In this document: in pieces, positions 21,713-33,600 of the stretch
Position numbering within the stretch: the stretch's first letter is position 1
Layout: each line of letters begins with the position of its first letter
Translations under genes and position numbers: made by a program
Notes under the pieces: model-generated
The model's database searches: none
What the model was told of the DNA's origin: nothing
What the model saw: the letters and a program-made list of their open reading frames with translations, nothing else
Source: Nelumbo lutea
Taxonomy: Eukaryota > Streptophyta > Magnoliopsida > Proteales > Nelumbonaceae
NCBI GenBank assembly: GCA_022828595.1
Contig: JAKGHH010000001.1
Coordinates: forward strand, 68,444,401-68,508,400
Direction of reading: 5' to 3'
Length of the DNA stretch: 64,000 bases

Positions 21713-24406
21713 TGCATACAGTATAAAACTTGTAGTAAAGAGTTGTAATAAGAATACAACCAATTTTTGATAAATCTTGGACAACTATGCACCTGTGTAC
21801 TTTAATAGAGGTACCTCTTGTTTTTTCACAATTGTGCCCCAGTTATCAAAATTGGGATATGTCTTAATTAGTTTCCCTTTGATAAATCTGGACTCCCATG
21901 CTGAAAATTGATTACCACCTAATTTATATTTTTTATTAGATTATTTCCATCTTTTGATAAAGGTTTATGCAACTACATGGGATTCAAATTTTTTTCTTCT
22001 TACTTTTCAAACTCAAGTTAGAGTATGGGGCCATTAAAAATTTACCGAATTCCCAATCCAATCCAATCAAGTTGCATCCCTAATCTTATACTTGGATCAG
22101 GATAATATAATGTCAATTTATTCAAATATTTTAATATTTGAATCAAATCATTGAATTGAGTCATTTAAAGAAGTACAGTTGAACCATCTTTCAAAGTCCT
22201 TTCTTGTTGGCCTTTTAAGAGGTTGTTTAGATTGGTTTTGAAGTATCTGGGATATGCCATAAAGTTTCCAGCATGATCTATAATCATACATTTCAAACAT
22301 GTTTCATGCTTATGTATTGTCATTGATGGGATCATACAGTGGAGACTGGCATTTATGTTTAAGATGTGTCGCTATGGATCATGTTGGAAGCAATGTTGCC
22401 ACCGACATTGGCAGAAGATGGAATACATATGAATGTGTATTCCATATATATGTACAGAACACTGGTATGTTTATTCATGATTGATTACATAGGTTTTTTA
22501 GACCAAGTATGGGCTCAAATTCTCATCCTATAAATCTGCAATTTATGTTTTTCTTTTCAACTTCAGAGTAGGGCCTCACTTTTCAAGATAAAACCTTATT
22601 TGTGAACCTTAACCTTTAAAAGCAATAATGTGGAAAGACCAGCGCTAAAGGCAAATATATATATATATATATATATTTGATATAATAATGCCCTTTTTGG
22701 TACAATTCTCTTCAACTTATATCTTTCAATGTAAGATTTGGCTTGTTTGTCACATGCTTTAGTCAAATTTGTATAAGATTAGAAAGAGATTCATTTTTTT
22801 TTGCTTTGTTGAATAAGCAAATCAGAAACAAGATGAAGAGAGATGGACTTGATGCCCTAATCAGGACATGTGCGGTCAAAAGAAACACACGGTGTTGGAT
22901 CTTGATCTTCTAATTACATAACATGTGGGAAGCTATGTGGGCCCAGGCAACAATCTGTCTTGTGACCACAGATTGAAGACCCACCCCATATGCTAAATTA
23001 GATTTTATCATTCCACATGATCAATCACCAATGGAATTGAATCTGGGGTTTTGATTCAAGGTCCTCTTACCAGCAGCATACCTCAGGCCCAGGCCTTAGG
23101 TTAACATTCAGCAATGTAGCAGTGTTGGCATCTCAATATGCAAATCACATCTCACCAAGAAGTTATTAGTGTAGAAATGCTGCATAAGTGATGGTACTGT
23201 TTAGGAGACAACCAACAAACTTGGATGAGCAAAGCATTTGGCTGAGATGTCTTGTGATATTTCCACATGCATATTTTTTTATTTAATGAATTGGTTGGGA
23301 AATGACTGCTCTTTGAAAGTTGATTGATTTTGTAGCTAAGAAACAAAGTGATTAAGCCAACCCACCAACCCTATAGGACCACAATTAAGAAAGAGGGAAG
23401 TAAGTTGTCCACTTTCTCTTGTTCTTTGCTTTAGGTTTTACAGATAGGACATTTTATTCGGTTGGTTTAGACTTACCTTCATGAAATGGTTGACCTTTCA
23501 GAGATGGCATGTTAGGGCAGTTGCCTGTTGGTGAGACTTAAGCATCACGAATCACAATGAAATGCTTGGGGCTTTGGGTTCTCTAATAATACTATTTAAT
23601 ACATAGCATGAACTAGACTATCTAAGCCATTCTAATCATTTGGACCATTCAGATCTTCATCTTCATTCCCACTTCACATTTTTTTTTTGGGATTAATGAA
23701 CACAATAGAAAGTGTCAACCAGATGATTTATGAGAATGCTAAAGTCCTTGTGGTGATACACATAACATGTCATGCCTTGATATTATGGAAAAAATTCCAA
23801 CTCAATATCTATTTAGGCTGTGTTTGGTTTGATAGAACAGAAAGTAATTAGGCACGCTTGAAAGCCAAGAAAAGTTAATGGGAGCTGTCTAGGTTTAGGT
23901 TATCATTTATCAGGGGTTATTTTCATTTGAAAGAAAGAGAAATTAATTTGCATGCAAGTATGACGGATGAGGTGCTTATTGGAGAAGATAATTATTTCTA
24001 ATGCATCTATTTTGTACTTTTTGTATTTCCAGAAAAAAATATTTAATATTTATTGGACAAGGAAGGCTGTAGAGAAGTGAGAGCATGGCCAACTGAAGAA
24101 TCATTCCCAAATTCAAATCGGTCATCTTGGTGGCTTTTGGTAATGCTCCAATTGAATGTTTTTGCTGTTCCAATGAGCAAAAAATAGTTGTTTCTTCTAT
24201 ATCTCTAGCAGCAGCAGAAACTATCATAAACTGCTTTAGACTCCTCTATAAAAACTCTCCAATTTTAGCCATTTGGAAGGATGATTTAGCATTTCCTAAC
24301 TATATTTGATGGCTTCGAGGTTGCCGCTTACAGGCGAACATGGATCGAAAGGACTTACTATTGTAACTATAATCTTTGATGTTTAATTCCAGACAGATTA
24401 TTATTA
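21713..24406. other. AT-rich intergenic DNA, no gene seen
   Basis: Contains an AT microsatellite at about 22650-22678. No exon, RNA gene or retrotransposon domain was recognised; the ORFs present are short and lack family signatures. Confidence 0.55.
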
Positions 24407-24767
24407 GGCCCTATTTGTTTACTAGTAAATAAGAGGGATGACTCTTGACCAACTTTATAGTGTTCTTTTTGCATTAAGTACTAGGTCTCACGGTAACGAG
24501 AGCTTTAGTTTATCCGGGTAAAACTTACCCATCTTCCTAGTGGGCAAATAACTTTTCCACATGGGAGAAAAGTTTATAAAACATGATGGGATGGGTTTAC
24601 CATTTTTAGCACTAACTTTTTATGGGTAAAAGGTCTTTATATTACTTATATGAGAATCAAAAGAACATACGTAAGTAGACTTACTTGGATAAGTGTTATT
24701 CAGGAAACATTAATTAAGATAATTGCAATTACCCGGGTAGGTTAGAAATTTGTAAACGAACGGGGCC
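24407..24767. mobile_element. Tourist-like (PIF/Harbinger) MITE
   Basis: A 361-bp element whose ends are GGCCCTATTTGTTTAC on the left and, read inwards, GGCCCCGTTCGTTTAC on the right. Both are flanked by the trinucleotide TTA (24404-24406 and 24768-24770), the target duplication typical of Tourist/PIF elements. It has no coding capacity. Confidence 0.8.
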
Positions 24768-24856
24768 TTAGTCAAAACATTCGGACTAGAATTTAAGCTT
24801 CCTTGCACACACTTCACTTATGCTTAAAGTTTTCTTACTTTTAGTGCATCACGTAC

Positions 24857-25987
24857 TAGTGGTGTTCATATTTGATTTCAAACAGACCAAACCGGTCCGA
24901 ACCAACCCGATTTGGTGGGTTTTTCAACTCCACTGGTTGGTTTCGGTTTCCATGTGTGAAAACCGAAATGAATTGAACCGAGTGAGCTACTTTCTAACTT
25001 TCTAGTCTTTCCCTAGTCCGGTAATCCTTGATTCCTTATCCTACTTTCTACTTTCTAGTTAACTACTTATCTTTAACATAAAAAACAATAAACATTAGCT
25101 AAATGGGAACTAGTTTTGTCTTTGGGATTTTTTTTTTTTTTTGAGTTGGAAACTTTATACCAAATAGGAAACATTGAATATGGGGGGAAAATACATAATT
25201 TGAGTCAATTTTAAAAACCTTTTTGGGACTAACAAGCATTGCAAGTAAGATCCCTACACCTTTAGACTTGCCAAATTTAGAAAATATCTTTTAATAGAGT
25301 CTTGGAGAGTGGACATATTGGAGTCTTGCAATTATGGAAAGAGTCAAAGAGAGGATCTACTCTCTAAGGCATGCTTTACACCAAATAGGAATCTTAGAGT
25401 TTTGAATCTTGATTTCTTTTTGGCTCTTCCAAATTCCAATCTTCCCCAGTTCATCTTCATCCTTACCTGGTCCGCTTCAAATATCAAAAACTCTCAAGGC
25501 TTCTTTCAAGTTTCATCCACCACTATTACAACTAAAAGTGTAGATGCTTTCCTCCCCTCTTTTCAACTCTCATTCTCTCAAGTCTCAACTTCTTAAGACT
25601 CAAGTATCATATTCATAGGTTATTATTTTGATTTTGATTTAATATTTTTAAATTTTAATGCATGTTAAGAATTGGTATTTCATTTGTATTTTGTTTAAGC
25701 TTTGAAAAAATTATTTATGATAAAAAATAAAAAGTAAAACCAATACAAATATAATACAATGGTGCAATACTTAATACAGTTTGTATAAATTTAAATATAT
25801 ATTTGCACAAAAAAACCAGTTTTGCATAAAAAACCAATCTAGTTAAATATATATTTTATATTTAAAACTGTTAAATATAGATATTTCAGTTTTGCATAAA
25901 AACTGAAAAAAAAAACTTAAATATAAATAGATATTTAGATATAGATATTTCAGTTTTAAATAATAAATATATATCTAAAAATATATT

Positions 25988-26036
<49 letters not shown>

Positions 26037-26258
26037 TAAACTTTAATTGAGACTTCTAGTTTTGGAATGCATTGGACCAAGTTGCATTGATAAACCGACT
26101 GATTAAACCGATAAACTGACTCAAACCGACCCTTCATGTTTGTGTCGGTTTTTCTTCCTAATCGATCGATTTCGATTTGCTGCTTTAGTAACCCGACCAG
26201 GTCAGGACGGTTGAAAAAAATGTTTTAAACTGGCCCAACCTGACTCAGAACACTCCTA
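24857..26258. mobile_element. hAT-like element, AACCGA/GGTTTCGGT word type
   Basis: The left end TAGTGGTGTTCAT and the right end, read inwards, TAGGAGTGTTCTGAG form an imperfect terminal pair. The arms carry ACCGGTCCGAACC, CCGATTTGG and TGTCGGTTT-type words, and the core is AT-rich with an AT microsatellite. Flanking 8-mers do not match. At 1.4 kb it may have absorbed other DNA, or the two ends may belong to separate elements. Confidence 0.45.
25992..26033. repeat. AT dinucleotide microsatellite
   Basis: About 20 AT units in the core of the element at 24857-26258. Confidence 0.95.
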
Positions 26259-27614
26259 AAATATCAGCATTCAAGTTTTCCCAATGATATTAACATTACG
26301 TTTTTGGTTTACATTGGTCTGTGTCCCACCAAGTTCTTTCTTAGTAACTGTATAAAATAACTGGCTAATTATGGTTGGATTCATTTTGAGATTACCCAAT
26401 TCATTACAATTATGGAGAAAATCTTCGTACAAAATGGTGCATGCTCTACTAGACCATAAAATGACAGCCTCACCACCTACACAAAATGGCTCCAATTGCT
26501 TAACTAATAGACCATGAAAACCAATTCGAGCATCTAGCGAAATCTAATAGTCTAGATATTATACTTTACTTTTAGAGAAAACTTACTTTTGTTGGTCATA
26601 CAAGGAACTAAACATTTAGGATTGTTTTTAAAGATAATTATACTATTAATTGAGGCCTACAACATGAATTATGAATAGTTCAAATCAGTATGATCTTTCA
26701 GCAAGTCACTGCAGAGTTGCTGATTAGGTGGCTGAAATGATCATAGTTGTTTTACATCATCTAGAATTAAGATTCCTTGTACTTGGCTCTACTACCATAT
26801 TCATCCCCTATTTAGAAGTGTTTATTTTAAGTGATTATTGGGAAAACGCTTAAAAAAATTTCAAAAGCACCCAAAAAAGCACTGGTGGGCGTTTGCTAAA
26901 AAAGCCCCACTAAATGCTTTTCCAAGAGAATAAGCCCACTTTGAAGAAGCCCAAAATTTGTTTGTTTATGTTTTTGTTTTTGTTTTTTGTTTTTTTTTGT
27001 GCTTTTAACCCTTCTTGGCCTGCCGCCTACTTATTAAAATACCTGTATTACCCTCCATTTAGAAGTAATTTTTCACGAAACACTCATAAGCTACTTATTT
27101 AATAGCCACTTATCTAAAAAACACTTATTTAAATAATAAGCACTCCCAAAATGTTGGACTAAACAGGTTACCCCTAATTTGATACTTGCCCTTCTTTTTA
27201 TTGTTTGAAAGTAGGTCTAATACGGCCGTTAATAGACTTTAAAAACAATTAAAGATCCAAACCCCATACATTGAAACTTGGTTGGACCCCAAAAATTAAA
27301 ATTCCAATGCAATATCATTGGGCCTGTCTTAGATCAAGCTCAATTTTAGGGCTACTTGAGTTTGTGCGCAGTATAATGCTGGTATGTATATAACACTTAG
27401 GTTTTACAAAGAATGTTTCTTGAGAATCTTGTAACAAGCAGTGTGAAATCAGTTAGATTACCTTCAAAAAGAAACCTTTCACATTGAAATCAAAGGTAGA
27501 GCAGAAGAGTTGTCCACAAAAATAGAGCATATTGAAGGATCAATTTTCTATGTCAAACATTAAAATGCGTGAAGTAAATTAGTTCTTGTATATGAATTAA
27601 GTCAGGGTTAAAAG
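26259..27614. other. AT-rich intergenic DNA with AAGCACTT-type repeats
   Basis: Around 26810-27165, words such as AAGCACTT, AACACTTATTT and AAGTGNTT recur in both orientations, suggesting another old MITE-like element, but no terminal pair was resolved. No gene was seen. Confidence 0.45.
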
Positions 27615-28110
27615 TAGGAGAGTAAGTTGGACCGTCCCAAGTTGTTGAACCCCGAACCCAGCTTTTTTGGGTTGGTCTGAGCTCAGAGGTTAAGGTTGGC
27701 TCGAATTCTTCACTTCATTTTGCCTTTTTCTTATTCTTCTTTTTTTTTTCCAAAAAAGTAAAAATCTCAGACTGAGATTAGTAGACTGTGATTCATTGGT
27801 TTTAGCATTATTACATGTACAAGGACAACATTATGGTGCCATATTTAAAATATAGTAGATAATTTTTGCCTTATACTTAAAATTATCAATACATGTACAT
27901 ATTTATAATATTAATACATACAAAGAATGTTGGGCTTGAGTTGGATAAGGCCTCAACCTCACCCAATACAAAATAAATTAAGACTGCATTTGGCATTTCT
28001 TATTTCAAAGATTTATCTCATTTTTGCAGTGAAAATGCTCATATCTTTTTAATCCGAACCCAATTTTTTTAGGTTGAAGTCGGACTAACCTGGCCCAAGT
28101 TGCACCCCTA
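27615..28110. mobile_element. hAT-like non-autonomous element, GGGTTGG/CCAACC word type
   Basis: The left end is TAGGAGAGTAAGTTGG; the right end read inwards is TAGGGGTGCAACTTGGG. The flanking 8-mers are GTTAAAAG (27607-27614) and GTTAAAGT (28111-28118), six of eight identical. The arms repeat GAACCC, GGGTTGG and GGCCCAAG words and the core is AT-rich. There is no coding region. Confidence 0.7.
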
Positions 28111-29179
28111 GTTAAAGTTTCAATTGTGCATGGCTTATTACTTTGTCTTTTGATAAGTTGTTGAGAAGGTTGTGAGCCCTTTAATGGCTGAAAGTGAGGT
28201 TGGGTTAATTATTTTATGTATTAAAAGACAAAACAACAAGTCATTTCATTTCAGTCACTTCAGTCATCAGTACGGAAAATTCAAGTAAAAAGAGCATATT
28301 GAAGATCAATTTTCTATGTCAAATGTGTTTGAGAGCCCTGATTTTGGTAATGACCGTATGAGCAATGCTACGTCCAATTTATGGGAAAAATAAGAGTACA
28401 AGACTTCTTTTTTACAGGAAATCTGGTTTACTCCCACTAATTTTATGAGTATTTTGTCCTTGAATGTATGTTGTGCATACATGAACACATATTTCGTCCT
28501 CACAAAATCTGTCCTTTCACCGAACTCACAGCCTTTGCAGTTGCATTGGGAACATCTCCATAATGATTTTATTCATAGGGAGATGTTCTCAATGCATGGC
28601 TACAATGGGCTGTGATGACGGTGTAAGTTCAGATTTTATGAGAATAAAATCCAAATTCGTACATGTTGGTCTGTTGGTAGAATCTTTTCCGTAGTGTTTG
28701 GCTTGAAACAAGGTTCAAAATATAGATTTGTCCGATGGCATATTGGGCAATATGATAGTTTTTTTTTTTTTTCACAGGGGCCAATTTAAGATCTGTCCAT
28801 CCTCTGACCTGGTCAAAACCCCAAAACATCTCTTGTAGAGGCGTATCAGAAGGCTCCCGATATGATACATATCAGCCAATACTGTCTGATATGTATCAAA
28901 ATTTTGAACCTTGGTTTGAAAGAATACTAGGTTTCCCTACCTTTCCCTCTCCCTACCTTTTGTTTCAAACCAAACACAGCCATAAATGACTGAATCTAAA
29001 TGACGGGGAATCTTCCACATTACAATATATCGAGGCTTAAAATGACCTAACAAATACCTCATATCCTTCCTAGGGGAAGAAAAAGAAAAATCAAACTGAT
29101 CTCGGGACAGTCTGCCCCAAGAATCCGCAAGGAAAATAAGATGAAAATTAAAATTTGGAAATGGATGAAGCTTCAAAAA
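28111..29179. other. Intergenic DNA with small nested elements
   Basis: A direct search by eye found no gene. A small foldback with GTGTTTGG(C/T)TTGAAAC ends (28694 to about 28977) holds the Mutator-like insertion listed at 28709-28912. Confidence 0.5.
28709..28912. mobile_element. Mutator-like short element, GATAC word type
   Basis: The ends CAAGGTTCAAAAT and, read inwards from the right, AAGGTTCAAAATTTTG are flanked by 9-bp direct repeats GGCTTGAAA (28700-28708) and GGTTTGAAA (28913-28921), eight of nine identical. Nine-bp duplications are typical of Mutator-like elements. The right arm repeats GATATGATACATATCAG-type words. It is inserted in the terminal repeat of a small foldback element. 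Confidence 0.65.
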
Positions 29180-29310
29180 TGGAACAACATGAATGAACCG
29201 GATTGGTAAGGAAGTCCACGAGCTGATTGGCTTCTCTATAGAGTGGCTATAGGTGGCCTCCAATCTTTCCTCTTTTGCTAAGCTCCAGCATTCCTTCCTG
29301 CACCCAAGCA
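29180..29310 (-). pseudogene. LINE RNase H tail remnant
   Basis: Minus-strand reading gives KRGKIGGHL, a stop, then YREANQLVDFLTN. The REAN-LADFLA motif is the C-terminal signature of the RNase H domain carried by plant L1-type LINEs. No other part of the LINE was recognised nearby. Confidence 0.45.
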
Positions 29311-29375
29311 TGGTTCATGTAAATCAGGACGGTTCATGTAAAATCATACCTGCGGAAAGACATGAAAAATGTGGG

Positions 29376-29853
29376 ACCCAGACGATCTTGGGTTGTAATG
29401 TCTGTTTCGGAGGGGCTTCACACTAGGGTGCAAATGGATCGGATGATGATTTGATCCTATATTTTCTGATTCGGATATCTCCATTTAGATCATCCCTATC
29501 CAATTCAAGAAGATTCAATCTGATATATATGCTATTTATATATATTTATAAATACATCATTTATTTTTTTTATAAAAGCATATATATATATATATATATG
29601 TAATGAAAATAGTTGAAAAGATACTTGTATTTTTTGTTTTTCTTTATTTAAATTGTTATATTTTATTTTTCTATTAATAATTTATTGTTTTTTATAAATC
29701 AAATCGGATTGAATCAGATCCGAAAATCCGACTTCCTCATCAGATTCAAATTCAAATCCATGGATCTTATCAGATAGGATCTGCAATTAATAGTGTTGGA
29801 TTTGAATTCAACCCAGATGATCTTGGGTTGTAATGCCTGTTTTGAAGGGGCTT
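29376..29853. repeat. 43-bp direct repeats bracketing a word-repeat element
   Basis: ACCCAGACGATCTTGGG plus following bases to GGGGCTT at 29376-29418 recurs at 29811-29853 with about four differences, all transitions. The two copies bracket the element at 29424-29792. Confidence 0.75.
29424..29792. mobile_element. hAT-like element, GGATC/AATCCGA word type
   Basis: The left terminus is TAGGGTGCAAATGG. The arms are made of GGATCGGAT, AATCAGATCC and GATTCAAAT words and the core (29525-29690) is AT-rich with an AT microsatellite. It uses the same word vocabulary as the element at 34114-42053. The right end is degraded, and no target duplication was seen apart from the 43-bp bracket. Confidence 0.5.
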
Positions 29854-30669
29854 TCTCACAACAGCTTCTGGCTTGGCAAGGTGGATCCAACACAAAGCCT
29901 AGAAGCAAGCATACCTGCATATTGGCCTGTATCGAAGCTCATTTTCCCTTTTTTTTCTTTGAAACTGGTTCAGAGGGGTTGGTCTAAGGTGAGTCTACCC
30001 CTGAACCAAGTCACACCCCGAGTTAAGCCAACGATACAATATGATACGATACACCCAATACGGGGTGCATCGTATCGAAATTTTGAACTTTGCTAGAAGC
30101 TATGCTTGGTGAAAAACTGGAAAGCCCAAATATTCAAAGCAGCTCAATCAAAGCTGAGGCCCTCTCAAACGGTCTCCAGAATTCTCTCTAGGGGATGAAG
30201 TTTCTTCAGCACCGGTATGGCGGTATCTTCCAATATTTTCCTGCGAAGTCCTGGGCTAACCAACCAATACATTCTTGTTTTTGTAATTTTGATTTTTTTT
30301 CGTTATTCCTTCTCGAATTTGTAGGTAGATTATTTGCATTGATTGTTAAGAATGTCAGAGTAAGTGTAGTGCACAAGGAGAGGGCCCATAGCCCAACATG
30401 GTCCACTTAAAAAAATTATGTTAAACAACTAAAATTAATGGAATATAAGCAATTAAAGAAGCAATCATATAAATACATAATCAAAACTTACAACTTTCCA
30501 GCTTCTTAGGAACTGGTATCTTCAATCCCTAACAAAGTCTTGGAAGTTGGAACTATGGCTGTAGCCTGTAGGTAGACTACTAACTGCATACTTGATCCAA
30601 AGCTTTGTTTGGAAAAGATTCTCCAATTTATGGACGTCTTTTGCAAATACATATTTGACAGAACTACTC
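29854..30669. other. 3' flank of the TONSOKU-like gene
   Basis: Downstream of the gene's stop codon (gene on the minus strand). 30025-30092 holds a GATACG word-repeat fragment ending CGAAATTTTGAAC, a half copy of the GATACG family. The polyadenylation site could not be fixed by eye. Confidence 0.4.
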
Positions 30670-33600
30670 TTATGGATCATCATCATAAGGTGCAGTTGAG
30701 GCAGAGAATGATGGGAGAAGTACAATAGGTCTTCCATGAACTTGAAACTCAGCAAGCATGGAACTGGTATGCGGTTGACAACACCGAGTATTTCCTGTTA
30801 GGTCAAGCAGCTCAATTTTACCTGAACAAACAGTCCACATGATGAAGTGAATATCTCAACGTACAATTTGATTAACCAAGCAGAAAGAATGAAGCCGATT
30901 AAAATAGTTGCCAGTCTAGACTGGAAGCATTATTATTGAGAGACGAGAGAAATGTAATTGCATGAATTGATTTGGAGGATGTTTCCAGTAAAAAAGCACA
31001 TTTACTAGAATGGATATCATCCTTGAAAAATGGAAATAAATAACAATGAGGTGAAACCCCTAATCATTCAGTTTGCAATTTCCAGTCTTTGGAAGAAATT
31101 TTGTTTATTCTTTTATTGAATAAAATATAATAAATCTATCTTATAGTTTTGTGTTAGTTTACAGAAATGTTTGAGTTAAATGTGAAAAAGTTGTATGTGT
31201 TAGCAATAATATATATTATTTACTTGCACTTCTTTTTTTTTTGTACACAATTTCACAAAGTTATTATAACCAAATGTTACTTCAACTTTTACTTGGAGTC
31301 TAAGCCTTAAGAGATTGAGATAGAAGTCCTAAAAGAGAGACTTTATATGGAAGCTTATCTTCAGCCTTCATGGTGGAATTAGAATAAATAAATAAATAGA
31401 ATTTATAGTGATTTGTGGGGACGTGCTACCCCCCATCTTGTGTAGCCCCTTACTTTTATTATAATAAATAAATAAATAAATAAATAGAATTTTATTGTTA
31501 TTTTGAAGTTCAAATTTCAAATACCATGTAAGCTACTTGCTATCTTGCTCTCAAAGTGAATAGACCTGTGAATTGGACTAATAAAATAAGTTTTCAAGTT
31601 GCTACATCTACAAGTGATCAAGGTAACCATGCTTTTGATTTTAATACTACTTTAGTTATTAATAAAATACACACACCTCAGATATTCCTCCCACCCCAGT
31701 TTTCATGCATAATTGTAATCCTCAAAAATTTCTTAAAAGAGGAGTACAAAAGATCCTTCACAAAAGTCATCAAGGCATAGAGTTTGCTGTGCAAAAAGAT
31801 CCTTTTGCACATGAACATGCCAAACCATCAGTTATGGAATTGAGTCTTGGGGTCCATGTGAACTCAACTAGAGTTGAAGTGGAAAGCTCTCTTGCTTCAT
31901 TAAAGTAATTGGCTAGCTGCCTCTTAGCACATACCTCCCCTTGTTGGAAGGGCTAGGATCCATCATATGGATGGCCGAACCATACTAGATGGCTGGGTGA
32001 AATTTCAAAAATTTCCTAATCCTTCTGGGAATCGAATTTCCTATGTTTTGAAAAATTGCATTTTTCTAGGTCTTTCTTACATTGAACCGGACCAGATTTG
32101 AAACCAAACTAAGAGGGAGATGTGTCCTGATACGAATACCACAAACGCAGATCCCAAGGTGGAAGTTCATGCCCAAATTAGTCTAAAACCAGCTTCCATT
32201 GAAGATGGTGCAGTGTATAGGTGAAGCTGATTCAGCAACACAGTTTTCAGCAAAACTGCAACCCAATTGCTTGGATCAAAATAGGGAAGGTGAGTCTGAA
32301 ATTCCTCTAAATTTTTCTTGAAAAAATAAGAAAACTGATTTCTATCAGTCATTGATAGCTGATGTTGAACTGGAAGAAACTGGGAGACAAAAGGGTGCAA
32401 AGAGAACCAGAAACTACAAAAATATGAAGCTATTTTGGACTGGCCTGCCCCCTCCTCTTTTATAATCTCTTATGGAACTATCTCCTAACCTAATTAGGAG
32501 ATAATCCAAATCTAAATCAGATCTGGACTCTAATTAGAGATATACCTTATTTTCTTATAAGATTAGGTGCTCCATACTCAGATCCAAACCTAGATTCGCC
32601 CCATGTCACATGACAACTACAACTTACTTAATCATATTAATTATGAGCCTTAGGCCCATCAGCTATAAGGCTCACGATTCCAGAGTGTTGCTTGGCCCAC
32701 TTAGGCTTGATTTGCATGGCATGGGACCCCACAATGGCCTCACATAAGTCCACATAGGCTCGGCCCAGCCTCTATGAAAAGACTTGGCCGAATTCATTGC
32801 TAAACATTGCCTGATAGAGAAAGACCTCTCCCTTGGGTGCAAGGTGCAGTGTCACACTTTATTTGAATGGATCCCGAGAATTAAAAGCTTTTTGCAAGCA
32901 TTTTCATAAAACATTAATATATACATATAATGAATATATTTTGCAAAATCAGATTTCAAAACAGTGTTGAAATTCAACCGACAATTCAGGTTTCCATTAG
33001 AGAGTGTAAACCCTATCATTCACTTTGTCCAACAAAGGGGCCGATCTTATCACTATGATCACCCACTTAGGTGAATTCTTAGACTGCCCCAATATACCTA
33101 GGTTTTGACCCTTGATGGATTTCACTGATTGGCATATCAAAGACAACCCAATCCAACACCTAGTATAGTACCATAATCAAGTTTAGGGGTTATGTGTAGC
33201 TTTCTAGTTTTGCCCATCAATTTCTAAGGTCTAGGGCATAACTAGAAAATGGTCTAGGTTCATTGTTTAATCCAAGCACACATTGCATGTGCTTTGGGTC
33301 TAACCCTAGCATATGAGACAAGTTGCCCCAACTTCTTTGGCAGCACATTAGTGTCAGTTTTGACAGGATAAACTCCCCAAGTCTATCCAACAGTTGAGAA
33401 CATTCTAAACTAACACAAGTCTCATATGCGTCCAATTTAAGGGGTAGTAATTAGACAGAAACATACCAATATCAACATGAAATATATCAATATTTTTATT
33501 CATTTACAATAAATGTATTTGTACATCAATTTGATTGGAGCTAAAGGTATACGCCGTCTAACACACCCCTCCCCTTTTGGGGGGGGGTGAATTCTAATCA

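Noticed and set aside
22299..22484. 61-codon plus-strand ORF with cysteines and histidines
   Set aside because: No zinc-finger spacing that fits a known family and no neighbouring coding sequence.
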